From NCBI GenBank assembly GCA_030247525.1, contig JAOTSC010000010.1, positions 1 through 39,259 of the forward strand: a stretch of 39,259 bases of DNA, read 5' to 3'. Shown here piece by piece: positions 9,135-18,600 of the stretch (positions within the stretch are counted from its first letter, which is position 1; each line of letters begins with the position of its first letter). The position numbers and the translations under genes were made by a program. Source of the DNA: a bacterium (GTDB taxonomy: Bacteria > Electryoneota > JAOADG01). Below the pieces are notes generated by a model that saw only the letters and a program-made list of their open reading frames with translations, searched no databases and was not told where the DNA came from.

Positions 9135-10516
9135 CGAGTCCCTCCCTCTACGTCATTCATCGCAGTCTCATCCTTCGTCGGCACTACGACCAATACAGTA
9201 CGCTGGTCGGGATCGAGATATTTTTTTGCCACCCGCTTGACATCTTCGGCGGTTACGGCACGAAGCGCTGCCGCCCGTTCGCCCAGTTTCCGGTAGTCGC
9301 CATAGCCGTTTTCATAGGAACCGAGCCGCATAGCACGTGACATTGACGATGCAAGACCGCCAATTTGGCCAGCTTCCAATTGGTTCTTTGCTTTCATCAG
9401 TTCGGATTCGGTAACCGGCTCGGTACGCAATCGTTCGACTTCTTCCCAAAGAATTTTCTCGGCGTCATCCATATTGGAGCCTTGTTTCATGCCCATCCAA
9501 AAACCGAATTGACCCGGTCCGATCCGATTATCTGCCGCTCCACCCGCGAATCGAACCATCTGCTCTTTGTAAACCAAGCGCTGATACAACCGGCTCGACT
9601 GTCCACTGGAAAGAATCCGGGACAACACTTCCAATGCCGGGATATCGGGATCGGTTTGCGGCGGAATATGATATGCAGCAAACAACATCGGCAATTCCGC
9701 CGGACGTTTGAACTGAATACGGCGTTCCCCTTTTTGCGGGACTTCCACCATTTTCGGAGCAGGGGGTGTCGGTTGAGCGGGAATTTTACCCCAATACTTT
9801 TCCGCTAACTTCATCGCCTGTTCCAGTTTGAAATCCCCGACGATGATACCTACGACATTATTGGGAGCATAGTGTAAGCGATAATACTCCTGTACATCTT
9901 CCAACGAATAACCAAGAATGTCGTGCATCCAACCGATTACCGGCCAGGAATAAGTCGTAGATTGGTAAAAGTTTATTTCCAATTGTTCGTTGGCAGCACC
10001 GAATAAATCATTGTCAGTACGTTGCCGGCGCTCTTCCGAAACGACTTTCTTCTCTTCGACCAATACAGCGGAATCAAGTTTCAAATTGGCAAACCGTTCG
10101 GCTTCCAAATGAATAACCAATTCAAGCTGATCGCTCGGCATCACTTCGTAATACACTGTTCCGTCGTTAGTGGTAAAGGCGTTGCACTCACCGCCATGAC
10201 GACTAACGAGTTTGGCATGTTCTTCCGGCCCATATTTCGCCGAGCCCCGGAACATCATGTGTTCAAACAAATGGGAAATACCGGTGATGCCGGGACGCTC
10301 GTTCCGGCTACCGGTCTTTACCCAGAAAAGGGAGGTTACTACCGGGGCACTGTGGTCTTCTAAAAAAAGCCACCTCATGCCGTTACTTAACTGGTGTGTT
10401 ACAACTTGGTCGAGCATTTGCTGTAGCGGGTCGCTCGGTGTTTTCGGCGCAGCAAATGCCACACTGTAAACAAGCGACAAGAACAGCACAAACCCGACGG
10501 TGTATCGTCGAATCAT
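9131..10516 (-). CDS. M16B zinc metallopeptidase, catalytic subunit
   Basis: 461 residues with a signal peptide (cleavage probably near SVAFAA-P). The inverted zinc motif is intact: HLFEH (82-86) inside GITGISHLFEHMMFRGS, with a further Glu in VVSEERRQRTDND (about 161) as third ligand. The second domain has the usual R-x5-EQMVRFAGG pattern. It is a periplasmic or outer-membrane-facing peptidase expected to clip peptides inside a clam-shell dimer with the inactive subunit encoded next. Upstream ACGGAGAAGCG is a clear ribosome site. A 91-base gap separates it from the beta-lactamase gene on the same strand, so read-through transcription is possible. Confidence 0.92.
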   Translation of the reverse strand: MIRRYTVGFVLFLSLVYSVAFAAPKTPSDPLQQMLDQVVTHQLSNGMRWLFLEDHSAPVVTSLFWVKTGSRNERPGITGISHLFEHMMFRGSAKYGPEEHAKLVSRHGGECNAFTTNDGTVYYEVMPSDQLELVIHLEAERFANLKLDSAVLVEEKKVVSEERRQRTDNDLFGAANEQLEINFYQSTTYSWPVIGWMHDILGYSLEDVQEYYRLHYAPNNVVGIIVGDFKLEQAMKLAEKYWGKIPAQPTPPAPKMVEVPQKGERRIQFKRPAELPMLFAAYHIPPQTDPDIPALEVLSRILSSGQSSRLYQRLVYKEQMVRFAGGAADNRIGPGQFGFWMGMKQGSNMDDAEKILWEEVERLRTEPVTESELMKAKNQLEAGQIGGLASSMSRAMRLGSYENGYGDYRKLGERAAALRAVTAEDVKRVAKKYLDPDQRTVLVVVPTKDETAMNDVEGGTR

Positions 10517-10607
10517 TCGCTTCTCCGTCCGAATATTGAGTTTAATGTTGTAGATAATACGAACCGAAGCGGCTCGCGGAAAATTTCACTCACAGAGTTA
10601 GTGGGGG

Positions 10608-11495
10608 TTATCGTCGCTTTTGTTGCAGTGAACCATTTTCCTCAGCAGGGTTTATCAAGGAAAGCTCACGAAGAATCGCGAGCGCTAATCCCTTCGCAAT
10701 TTGTCCAGTCGCCTCTTTCCCGGTAATATTTAGCGCAAACGGGTACATCGCGCCACTTCGCTCAACATAACCGACAAACCAACCCAACTCCGTTTCCAGT
10801 TTATTAGTAGTCGCTCGAATCGTATCCGGTCGGTCTGGCCGATTTTTGATGCCAGTTCCCGTTTTTCCTCGGAGGACATATTCCGCCGTTGAATCGAGTA
10901 CAGAGATTTGCCGTACGAGATCCATCGTCTTACGAGTAAATGGCAACTCATCACGTGACCAACGACGCAAAAAATCCACCTGCTCAAACGCGCTGACTTT
11001 GAGTGTCCCGCTCAACCAAAAGCGATCGATTCCGCCACTCATATCGCAATTGCCATAACGGAGTGTATCCAGCCAATACTGCATCCGCTTGGCACCGACC
11101 CGGCGCGCGAGTTCCTGATAATACCAAACAACCGAGTAGCGAATCGCCGAACGGAGAGTGTGGTCGTGATTCCATGAATCATAAGTACGCTGTTCGCCGT
11201 CCCAACGGAGAGTGTCATCAACCCCTTTCATTGCTCCGGTCTCTATACCAATCATTGAATTCGGCAGTTTGAAGGTGGAACAGGGTGACAACCGTTCAGA
11301 ACAACGGGTTGCATTGTAAATGATCGTATCGCCATCCGGTAACAATAGAACAAATGCGCCGTCCCACTTGCCAAATATCTGCTCAAAATTCACCATTGGC
11401 TCGGTCGAGGTTTCCGCAGCAAAGCTGATTCGATAACTGGATAGAACTACTACAAGAACAATTCCAATGATAAATAATGCAGTAATCTGTTTCAT
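10608..11495 (-). CDS. Class D (OXA-type) beta-lactamase
   Basis: 295 residues with a long hydrophobic signal peptide (1-27), so periplasmic. All class D motifs are present: STFK at 73-76 (nucleophile S73 and the lysine that is carboxylated), SVV at 121-123, YGN at 147-149, the conserved Trp in FWLSGTLKVSA (W160) and KTGTG at 211-215. The following GWFVGYVE matches the OXA WWVGWVE strand. Spacing and order match serine beta-lactamases rather than BlaR sensors: there is no membrane-protease half. It should hydrolyse beta-lactams; the spectrum cannot be read from sequence. Two cysteines (65 and 72) flank the catalytic loop, which is unusual for classical OXA enzymes. No sign of a cassette, insertion sequence or transfer: it looks intrinsic. 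GAGGAAAAAGTC precedes the ATG. Confidence 0.92.
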   Translation of the reverse strand: MKQITALFIIGIVLVVVLSSYRISFAAETSTEPMVNFEQIFGKWDGAFVLLLPDGDTIIYNATRCSERLSPCSTFKLPNSMIGIETGAMKGVDDTLRWDGEQRTYDSWNHDHTLRSAIRYSVVWYYQELARRVGAKRMQYWLDTLRYGNCDMSGGIDRFWLSGTLKVSAFEQVDFLRRWSRDELPFTRKTMDLVRQISVLDSTAEYVLRGKTGTGIKNRPDRPDTIRATTNKLETELGWFVGYVERSGAMYPFALNITGKEATGQIAKGLALAILRELSLINPAEENGSLQQKRR

Positions 11496-11551
11496 GACTT
11501 TTTCCTCTGCAACTCCTTCAAAATAGTATCATTCACCGACACCTAAAACAA

Positions 11552-11576
11552 ACAGGACACTCGATGAGTGTCCTGT
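11552..11576 (-). terminator. Terminator hairpin after the 221-residue secreted protein gene
   Basis: ACAGGACACTC and GAGTGTCCTGT form a perfect 11-bp stem with a GAT loop. On the minus strand TTGTTTTAGG follows. It lies between the 221-residue gene and the beta-lactamase gene and should separate the two. Confidence 0.8.
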
Positions 11577-11601
11577 CGAAAGAGAGAATAATAGAAAAAC
11601 A

Positions 11602-12267
11602 CTATCGCGTGTTCTGCCACTGGAAAGTGGGTGGTGTTCGTCCCGCTCTGCGGATGATGTAATACCCTTTCCCTGGCTCAAAGTTAGTAAAATCGGATGT
11701 TACCCATTGATTCTGAGAATTGAGCCAAACCACTAAGAACTTCGAGATATCGACTGTAGTGATTTTATCGGACATCCCGGCAAAGTAGCCGCCCCGCAGT
11801 CCCGACTCCATTACATTGGAATTGGCAATCGGATTTGGTGAATACCATACTGATCCGACCATATTGTAACCGACCCCAATCGTGCCCATATCCCAGGAAG
11901 TCGCCGTTACCGTGTCTCCCTCAACTGTGACTTGATAGCTGGTCAAGGGTGAATCCCAACGCAAAACGATGTAATACCCTTTACCCCGCGAAAGACGAAA
12001 CCCATTACTCCATCGCCATCCAGTAGTATATCGACTCGTTAATTGGAAAGCACCGATAGCATTATTGAACCATAGTACTGACGTACCTACCGGGAGTTGC
12101 GTTCCAATCACATTCGCGATGGAATCGTTCGCCGGTAGAACCGGAAAACTAACCAGATTATAACCAGAAGAATTTGGTAATCGAGAGACAATAAAAGTGA
12201 ACTCAACCGCAGTTGCGGCTTGTAACAAGAGAAGTATCGCAATAATACAAAAGAATCGGTTTCGCAT
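11602..12267 (-). CDS. Secreted two-repeat protein (GYNLVSFP family), shorter paralogue
   Basis: 221 residues, with signal peptide MRNRFFCIIAILLLLQAATA. I do not recognise a named family. The mature part is two related modules of about 95 residues: module 1 from GYNLVSFPVLP (35) to GKGYYIVLR (95-103), module 2 from GYNMVGSVW (133) to GKGYYIIRRAGRTP (199-212). Each runs from a GYN-hydrophobic start through a W-N-x segment to a GKGYY end, a beta-rich pattern. The gene two positions upstream on the same strand (14451-15317) encodes a clear paralogue. The start is the second of two nearby ATGs, because GGGAGCAACC lies just before it. A surface or matrix role is inference from the signal peptide and neighbours. 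Confidence 0.8.
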   Translation of the reverse strand: MRNRFFCIIAILLLLQAATAVEFTFIVSRLPNSSGYNLVSFPVLPANDSIANVIGTQLPVGTSVLWFNNAIGAFQLTSRYTTGWRWSNGFRLSRGKGYYIVLRWDSPLTSYQVTVEGDTVTATSWDMGTIGVGYNMVGSVWYSPNPIANSNVMESGLRGGYFAGMSDKITTVDISKFLVVWLNSQNQWVTSDFTNFEPGKGYYIIRRAGRTPPTFQWQNTR

Positions 12268-12293
12268 GGTTGCTCCCATTCGATTTTTTCGAT

Positions 12294-12322
12294 AGGATAT
12301 TGTGAGTATCGATTATTTTCAA
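12294..12322 (-). promoter_or_regulatory. Putative sigma-70-type promoter for the 221-residue protein gene
   Basis: On the minus strand TTGAAA (12322-12317) is followed after exactly 17 bases by TATCCT (12299-12294), giving a transcript start near 12287 and a leader of about 20 bases. Confidence 0.5.
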
Positions 12323-12374
12323 TCTACCGTGTAAGATATTTTCACGCAACTCTTTTTACGTTCCCATACAAAAA

Positions 12375-12398
12375 AACGGGGCTGTTGCCAGCCCCGTT
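12375..12398 (-). terminator. Rho-independent terminator after the sorting-domain protein gene
   Basis: AACGGGGCTG and CAGCCCCGTT make a perfect 10-bp GC-rich stem with loop TTGC (plus strand). Read on the minus strand it ends in TTTTTTTG. It lies 27 bases after the stop of the 646-residue protein gene. Confidence 0.9.
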
Positions 12399-12424
12399 CT
12401 CTTACTGATGGAAGGTGTGAAGAA

Positions 12425-14365
12425 TTACTTCGACAACACCATCTTCGACATGCCATGGAAGCCATTCACGTCATAGCGGAGGAAATAGATGCCAGACGGT
12501 AGGTTGCCAGCATTCCAAGTCACCGAGTGGTTGCCAGCAAGCTTATGTTCGCTTACTAACGTAGCAACGCTTTGACCCATGATGTTAGTAACGGTAAGAG
12601 TTACCACACCAGCGTCTTTCACGGTGTAATTGATGCGGGTTTCCGGGTTGAACGGCTGCGGGTAGTGCGACAATGCGTATTCTGCAATCACCGGAGCAGA
12701 CGGGGTCGCCGAGACGACTAAGCTGTTCGATAGCGGAATACCATCGATGTTCACGTCGATTACGCGATATTCGTAAGTGGTACCATTGACGACATTCATG
12801 TCTTCAAAGCTGTAGCGGACGCGGCTGCTGCTGTTGCCACCCGGTGCACGGCTGTTCACGCGGCTGACAATGCTCCACTCGCCACCAGCTACACGACGCT
12901 CGACCTGGAAGTATGCGTTGTTGATTTCACTCTCAACGCTCCATGCCAACGTTACTTGACCATTGCCACCGTTTGCCGACATGGCAAGACCGGTAACCGG
13001 CAATAACGGATAGTCGCCGATTGACCAGATGGAGAAACCGGTGACACCAGCGATAAATGCACGATAGACCGTGGGCGGTCCAGCGGAAACGATCGAAATC
13101 GTCGGCCAGTAGAGACCAAGATATTCACCGGTAACGGCATCGAAACGCGCTACGATAATGTTCGTAGAGGTCATCGGGTCGTAACCTAACGGAAGATCGT
13201 CACTCGTGAAGAAGAACTCGACGTCGCAAGTAAAGCCCGCGCCGCCAGTTTCGGAAATATTCCACCAACGTTGTACAGTTGTGGCCGCTGGGAAAATCGA
13301 TGCTGCATATTCCGGATCGAATTCCGACGGAATGGTCTCTTCATAGTTGACATCAACCGAACCGGGGTTCGTCGCGCCACCACCAAAGAAAATACCTAAC
13401 GGAGCAAAACCACCGGTATTCGGGTCGGTGGGGATTGCCGGAGTCCACGGATTTGCCGGGGGATTCGGGTTCGTTACATTCGCGCCAGGATTGCCTTCAC
13501 CGTAAACCGGAGCAGCAACGCCGGTACCTTCTAACACGAAGGTAAACGGGGTGCCAGCAGCGTCATGGGTAAACGAGAACGTACCGTTACGGGTACCAAC
13601 ATCGGTCGGGGTGAAGCTGATGTTGAACGTGGTGTTCGCACCAGCCGCTAACGAGCCAGCAACCAACGTGGTCGCAAAGTCGCCGGTAACATTGCCAACG
13701 CCGTAGTTCAACATTGCATTACCAGTGTTGGTAAGGGTATAGGTCATGCCACTGCTGGCAGGAATCTGCACATTACCGAACAACTGTAAGCTACCAGATG
13801 CTTGAACGTTGGTGTCATAAGTAACTTCAACTGCCGGTGCCGGAGCCGGACCGGTGCTGGTCCAACCTGGATTCATCGTGACATTCCAGAATTCGGAATC
13901 AGACGACGGGCAGGTGTATGGACCATAAGTGCCATAATATGAACCGGCAGGTACCGGGACTGCGCCAGCAATTGTCGAATGGAACCAAACGCGGAAATAG
14001 AATACGATGCCGACATAAATCGACGACGAATTCACGCGCTCGTTGGCAACACTAAAACCAGACACTAACGTACTGAATGTACCGTCCATTTCGGAACCAA
14101 AGCCCACCGGGAAGGTGAATGCTAAGGTATCGTCACCAGCGACTGAACCATCAGCACCGGGTGCATCCGCAACGCCATTTGCGCCAGCTTTAATCACTTG
14201 AATCATGTTACCTACGGGAACCGCATTCACATTGTCTGGTCCCAAGGCAATAATCGGATCGAATGTCGTCGCATCGAACGTATTGAACTGCAAGCCAATC
14301 GGTACAGCATACGCACCGATGACCAGCATCAACAGTAATGCAACACTACTTGTAAATCGTTTCAT
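12425..14365 (-). CDS. Secreted multidomain protein with type IX-style C-terminal sorting domain
   Basis: 646 residues. Signal peptide 1-20; an unassigned beta-rich region 21-185; a choice-of-anchor D / ASH-like module at ~190-283 (LQLFGNVQIPASSGMTYTLTN to FTHDAAGTPFTFVLEGTG); a linker rich in Asn, Pro and Gly; a Fn3-like domain at ~455-555 (VTLAWSVESEINNAYFQVER); and a C-terminal sorting domain 565-646 beginning HYPQPFNPETRINYTV and ending GIYFLRY...MVLSK. That last domain is the type A signal that sends proteins through the type IX (Por) secretion system to the cell surface in the FCB group. CGGAGGAAAA before the ATG is a strong ribosome site. It is the only protein of the five-gene block with this signal. 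Binding function is unknown. Confidence 0.88.
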   Translation of the reverse strand: MKRFTSSVALLLMLVIGAYAVPIGLQFNTFDATTFDPIIALGPDNVNAVPVGNMIQVIKAGANGVADAPGADGSVAGDDTLAFTFPVGFGSEMDGTFSTLVSGFSVANERVNSSSIYVGIVFYFRVWFHSTIAGAVPVPAGSYYGTYGPYTCPSSDSEFWNVTMNPGWTSTGPAPAPAVEVTYDTNVQASGSLQLFGNVQIPASSGMTYTLTNTGNAMLNYGVGNVTGDFATTLVAGSLAAGANTTFNISFTPTDVGTRNGTFSFTHDAAGTPFTFVLEGTGVAAPVYGEGNPGANVTNPNPPANPWTPAIPTDPNTGGFAPLGIFFGGGATNPGSVDVNYEETIPSEFDPEYAASIFPAATTVQRWWNISETGGAGFTCDVEFFFTSDDLPLGYDPMTSTNIIVARFDAVTGEYLGLYWPTISIVSAGPPTVYRAFIAGVTGFSIWSIGDYPLLPVTGLAMSANGGNGQVTLAWSVESEINNAYFQVERRVAGGEWSIVSRVNSRAPGGNSSSRVRYSFEDMNVVNGTTYEYRVIDVNIDGIPLSNSLVVSATPSAPVIAEYALSHYPQPFNPETRINYTVKDAGVVTLTVTNIMGQSVATLVSEHKLAGNHSVTWNAGNLPSGIYFLRYDVNGFHGMSKMVLSK

Positions 14366-14373
14366 TTTTCCTC

Positions 14374-14385
14374 CGGTATATACCG
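14374..14385. promoter_or_regulatory. 12-bp palindrome in the 5' leader of the sorting-domain protein gene
   Basis: CGGTATATACCG is a perfect palindrome ending beside the GGAGG ribosome site of the 646-residue protein gene. It could fold in the mRNA or bind a dimeric regulator. No good -35/-10 pair was found around it. Confidence 0.35.
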
Positions 14386-14416
14386 AAATGATTCTATTCT
14401 AACTACTAAGTGATAT

Positions 14417-14438
14417 GATGCGGCACCGTTGCCGCATC
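14417..14438. terminator. Hairpin between two secreted-protein genes, possible terminator
   Basis: GATGCGGCA and TGCCGCATC form a perfect 9-bp stem with a 4-base loop, 12 bases past the stop of the 288-residue gene. No real T tract follows on the minus strand, so it may attenuate rather than fully terminate. Confidence 0.5.
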
Positions 14439-14450
14439 TTGTCCAAAAAA

Positions 14451-15317
14451 CTATTTGGCTGTCGTTGCCTTCTTGCTCTTAATAACCGGTGCAACATCAT
14501 TGCTGGTTGGAACAATCGAAACCGGAGCAGTAACCGACGGGTTCGAACCAATCGATGTCGTCATATTGTCAGCAGCACTTGCCGGTACCGGATAATCCGG
14601 CCATGCAAACGTTGCAGGGGTACGGCCGGCGCGGCGGATTACATAAAAGCCTTTGCCCGGGTCGAAGCTTGAAAATGCGCCAGAAGTCTGCCACACGTTG
14701 GAGTTGTTCATCCAAACGGTCAAGAAGGCGGAACCGGTAAAGCTGCGGATTTGATCCGAGTTACCAGAGAATGTACCGCCACGGAACCGTTGTAGATCAG
14801 CTGTCCAGAGGTTCGACGCAGTCAATGCCTGCGGCGCCGCCCAGACTGATCCAATCATGTTGTAGCCGACACCCATCGTTCCCATATCATAGGAAGGACC
14901 GGTTTGGACATTGCCGGCAACGACAACATTATAGGATGCGTTAGCTGCACCTGCGCGAAGTACAATGTAGTAACCTTTTTTCGGATCTAATGTTGCAATA
15001 CCACCAGCGGTATTCCAAGTCGAACCGGAAAGGGTTTTCCATGCAGTTGAGAATGTACCAGTCGCATTATTAAACCACATTATTTGTGTCGCTGCACCAG
15101 CAAATGCACCGCCGGGTACCTGATTCGACAGCGTATTAGCCAACGAAGCATCCGTTGGAATTGTCGGGAAACTAACCAGATTATATCCGGCAATTCCAGG
15201 TGTGTGGGATACCACCGTTGTGAAGAAACCGACGGGATTGGAGGGTCCAGACTCCAATGCGAATGCAAAACTTGCAAGCAGTGTGACTGCTAATACTGCA
15301 AGCACCTTCCCTTTCAT
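14451..15317 (-). CDS. Secreted two-repeat protein (GYNLVSFP family), longer paralogue
   Basis: 288 residues, not in a family I can name. Signal peptide 1-20 (MKGKVLAVLAVTLLASFAFA). Module 1 spans ~43-135 (GIAGYNLVSFPTIP to GYYIVLRAG), module 2 ~150-240 (VGYNMIGSVWAAP to GKGFYVIRRAGRTPATFAW). A Ser/Thr/Pro/Val tail of ~48 residues ends in the basic SKKATTAK. It shares the order and wording of both modules with the 221-residue protein (MGTxGVGYNM, RRAGRTP), so they are paralogues. A much longer upstream reading frame exists, but the ATG at 15317 is right: it has CAGGAGGCAAT before it and starts the signal peptide. Expression is probably controlled by the dyad upstream. Confidence 0.82.
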   Translation of the reverse strand: MKGKVLAVLAVTLLASFAFALESGPSNPVGFFTTVVSHTPGIAGYNLVSFPTIPTDASLANTLSNQVPGGAFAGAATQIMWFNNATGTFSTAWKTLSGSTWNTAGGIATLDPKKGYYIVLRAGAANASYNVVVAGNVQTGPSYDMGTMGVGYNMIGSVWAAPQALTASNLWTADLQRFRGGTFSGNSDQIRSFTGSAFLTVWMNNSNVWQTSGAFSSFDPGKGFYVIRRAGRTPATFAWPDYPVPASAADNMTTSIGSNPSVTAPVSIVPTSNDVAPVIKSKKATTAK

Positions 15318-15665
15318 ATTGCCTCCTGTGGGTAATAAACAGTAAATGCCCTGTTGCCGCATTCGGAAACTGTACAATTGTACAACATCCGAATTAGCAA
15401 CGCAAGCCAGAATCCAAAACAACAAAAAAAAACATCAACAAAACCCGAATCCAACGAAAAGATTGTTTAGAACTCAGGTCAACCGATTTGCCCCGAGAGC
15501 GTTGAAATTCGGGCAAAATGTCGTAACAATCACAATGGCAACCGAGAGCGTTTTCTTAACAAGAAAACTCTACCTCCCCTACTCTGAAATCCGCTCCCGG
15601 AGCCACTGCATTCTCTCAAAGATCAAAAACGGTGGAGAAACCACTCCAACAATTTGATAACAATA
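15318..15665. other. 348-base gene-free stretch between secreted-protein genes
   Basis: It holds the promoter and dyad operator described separately (15362-15405), an A-rich run near 15420-15450, a TTTGCCC/GGGCAAA hairpin (15487-15517) and a perfect 8-bp hairpin GTTTTCTT/AAGAAAAC (15550-15568). The last hairpin lies about 98 bases past the stop of the 1205-residue gene and may end its transcript. The phrase CCGAGAGCGTT occurs twice (near 15493 and 15542). No coding potential seen. Confidence 0.6.
15362..15405 (-). promoter_or_regulatory. Promoter with overlapping 32-bp dyad operator
   Basis: TGTACAATTGTACA (15371-15384) is a perfect 14-bp palindrome, and on exactly the same centre lie outer arms TTCGGA (15362-15367) and TCCGAA (15388-15393). 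On the minus strand TACAAT inside the palindrome (15382-15377) fits a -10 box, with TTGCGT (15405-15400) 17 bases upstream as a weak -35. Start would be near 15370, giving a 53-base leader to the 288-residue protein gene. A dimeric or tetrameric repressor binding here would block RNA polymerase. Confidence 0.6.
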
Positions 15666-18600
15666 CTACTTCTTGGAAGTAACCGAGCGTGTTACCCGCC
15701 ATTGCGAATTCGCATCAACTGCGGTTATTCCAACAGTGCGCGGGGTTCCCGTTGCATCCGATGGTTCCAACGCGGTCACCTTAAAGTAAACCGGAGCACC
15801 ACCGAACAAACCGGTAAAGGTCGTCGTGGTCGAGAATGTTGAAAGTAAATTCGACCAAGTTCCGCCATACGGGTCGGAGCTTGACCACAACATGTAATAG
15901 GAGCCGGTTCCAACCGCTGTCCAGTTCAAAACCAACTCTGTTCCGGAAACGGTCGCTGACAGCGTCGGAGCAGTCATTCCACCCGGATAGACATACTTGA
16001 CAACACTGTTCGCACCTACTGCCGCGGATGTCATGTTGTTAATTGAATACGCCAAAGTCGACGTACCATTCCAACCCTCGATACCAAACGTGGCGGAAGC
16101 GCCATAATCGAACTCGGTGTCACCAAATGTTGCATCTGCATAGCTGCATTCAATATGGTTCGACGACTCATAGAGTGCGGCCTGGAAGGTTACATAGTTT
16201 CCAAGTTGCACATCGAATTGATCCATGTTGATCCAAGAGATCACAAAGACGCGATTCGGTGCGGTACCGGTCATTTCGCCGTACACGCCGCCCCATGCGG
16301 TTGTGCCATCGCCATAAATCAAATCGTCGTTGAAAACGCCGATATAAGCATTGGGTACTGCCGTACCTAACGAAGCTGGATTACCTGCCAAGGTTGGCGG
16401 TTGTGCCGTTTGGAAGGTGATAAAGCCGTTCGAGCTTACCCAGAACGTTGTTGCTGGTTGACCATACCATTGGAAGTCAAAGTCAACGGGTAACGTAACC
16501 TGCCACGAATCGTCGTCTTGATTACCAGTGGTGGAGATTAATGTTGCACCAGCGATATCTTCCCAAACGTAGGTCGGACCACCAACGGCGCGGTCGGTTG
16601 TAAACGTGTAGCCCCAGCTATCCGGTCCGCCGCTATTCGCAACGTAACCGATGGAGTTACCACTAAGGTTTATCGTCGAAGGCGAACCTGCCGCATCATG
16701 GGTAAAGACAACCGTACCAACATTCGCGCCGGTTCCGGTTGGTGTCCAGGTGATGGGATAGTTCACGGTCGCACCGGCACCAACGGTAAAGCCGCCAGTT
16801 GCGCCAGTAAACGAACCGGTAAATGCTACACCAGAAATGTTAAGGGTGGCACCACCAAAATTCGAGATGGCAAGATTACCTGCCGTTGCATTTCCGATCA
16901 ATCCATTCCCGAAATCAAACGGGCTGGGCGATGCTAAGAACGAAGGACCGGCAACCGGCACCGACACAATAATGTTGTCGACGTATAGGTTGTTGCCATA
17001 ATCGTTCTTAGTCGTAAAGCGAAGTTTTACATCGTTCTGACCAATAACACCAGCGGGAAGCGGAACTGTAATATCGCTCCAAGTACCCGGAGTAAAGTTG
17101 CTGGTGGTGGCTGCATTATTCTGTAAACCAACGCCGCCATTGCTATACACCAAATCCGGGAACGTCAGACCGTTGTCATAGGAGACGTAAATCATCAGCG
17201 TATCGCTGCTGCCGGGGTACGTTGCATAGCTGTAAGAGAAGCGAACTTGACCACCGGTAGCTCCGACGAAATTCAATGGCGGAGTGATCAGATGATCTAA
17301 CTGCCCTAAAGACGCATAATTGTAGAAGTAGAGATAGGCAGATGTGTTGCCACCGCCGGTGTATGATGCCCAAGTTATTGTTGCAGCATCCGGGTTGGTT
17401 ACCGACCAGCGAGCCGGCGGGAATACGCCACTCTCAAAGTTTTCGACAACCGGTAAATTCATCGGCGCTTCAGCAATTGTTGTCGCAAGACCGGACGCCC
17501 AAATTGTGCCGGACGTTTGCGATGTCGCTGTTAACGAGGAACCGTCCGAGGTTCCATTCACCGCACCGAGTGGAACAGAGACGCGTACGGCGACTTGTTG
17601 TGCAACACCAGAAGCCAATGGACCAACCTGGGTTAACACGTTGGTACGAGTGATGTCATAGATTGCGGCCGGCCAAACGCCGCCGCTAACGGTCAAGTTA
17701 TAGGTATCGCTATTCAAACCGGTGTTGGTAATCGTCATCGTGTGCCAGACATCGGTCCCGACAAATCCATTTGACGTACTGCTGGAAACGCTTACCGCGT
17801 AATTCTCCGGCGTTGCAATAACAAGACGAACCGGGTGATCAGGACCGTAATCGGCTGCCCATGCCGCAGAGGTTCCCGAACGCGCTACGCGCATTTGCTG
17901 ATTCTGACATGCAACCGGTTGGGTGGCGTCGATCGGGAGCTGTAAAGCGCCCGCATCGGTAAATGCAACCCAGAATCCACCACTTGAAATGAACGGATTC
18001 GGAATATCGAATTCGTTACGACCGGCATTCAGTGTAACTGCGGCTGGGGAAGAATACACTAATGTACCTGGTGCTCCGGCAGTACCATCATTCCGGTAAA
18101 GGAATAAATTCGCCGTTCCACCACCGCCATAGACTACAATTTTATCGCACATTGCCGGATAGGCATTGGGTACATACAAAAATGCCTTGCCGTTTCCAAC
18201 GGTGAATACTTGATTTCCATCGTATGTACCATCGTCATACCGGAATTCGGTCGCAACTGTATTGTCGTAAACCATTTGTTCGAGGTAAGAGTTGTTGTTC
18301 GACAAGAACCCTTCACCCGGTGCACTTACGACACAAGTAATGGTGTATCTGCCTAATGCCGTTAAATTCATCAAATCCGGCGCAGTAACAGTAACGCTAC
18401 CACCGCGTGCACCAATAACGGTTCCATTATAGACTGATGACCAAACTAATACGTTATTGGAATCACGAGCTTCCCAGTTAACAGCAAAGGTTGTTGTCGC
18501 AGTGTTGCCATAATTCGTTACAGTTGATCTTACTGTATCTGGTCCGAATGTGTTCAGTTTGAAGTATCGAGTACTCGCCACCCAAGTCGCTGATGTTGCT

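Noticed and set aside
10608-11495. BlaR-type sensor instead of beta-lactamase
   Set aside because: No membrane-protease domain before the penicillin-binding part, and a cleavable signal peptide is present.
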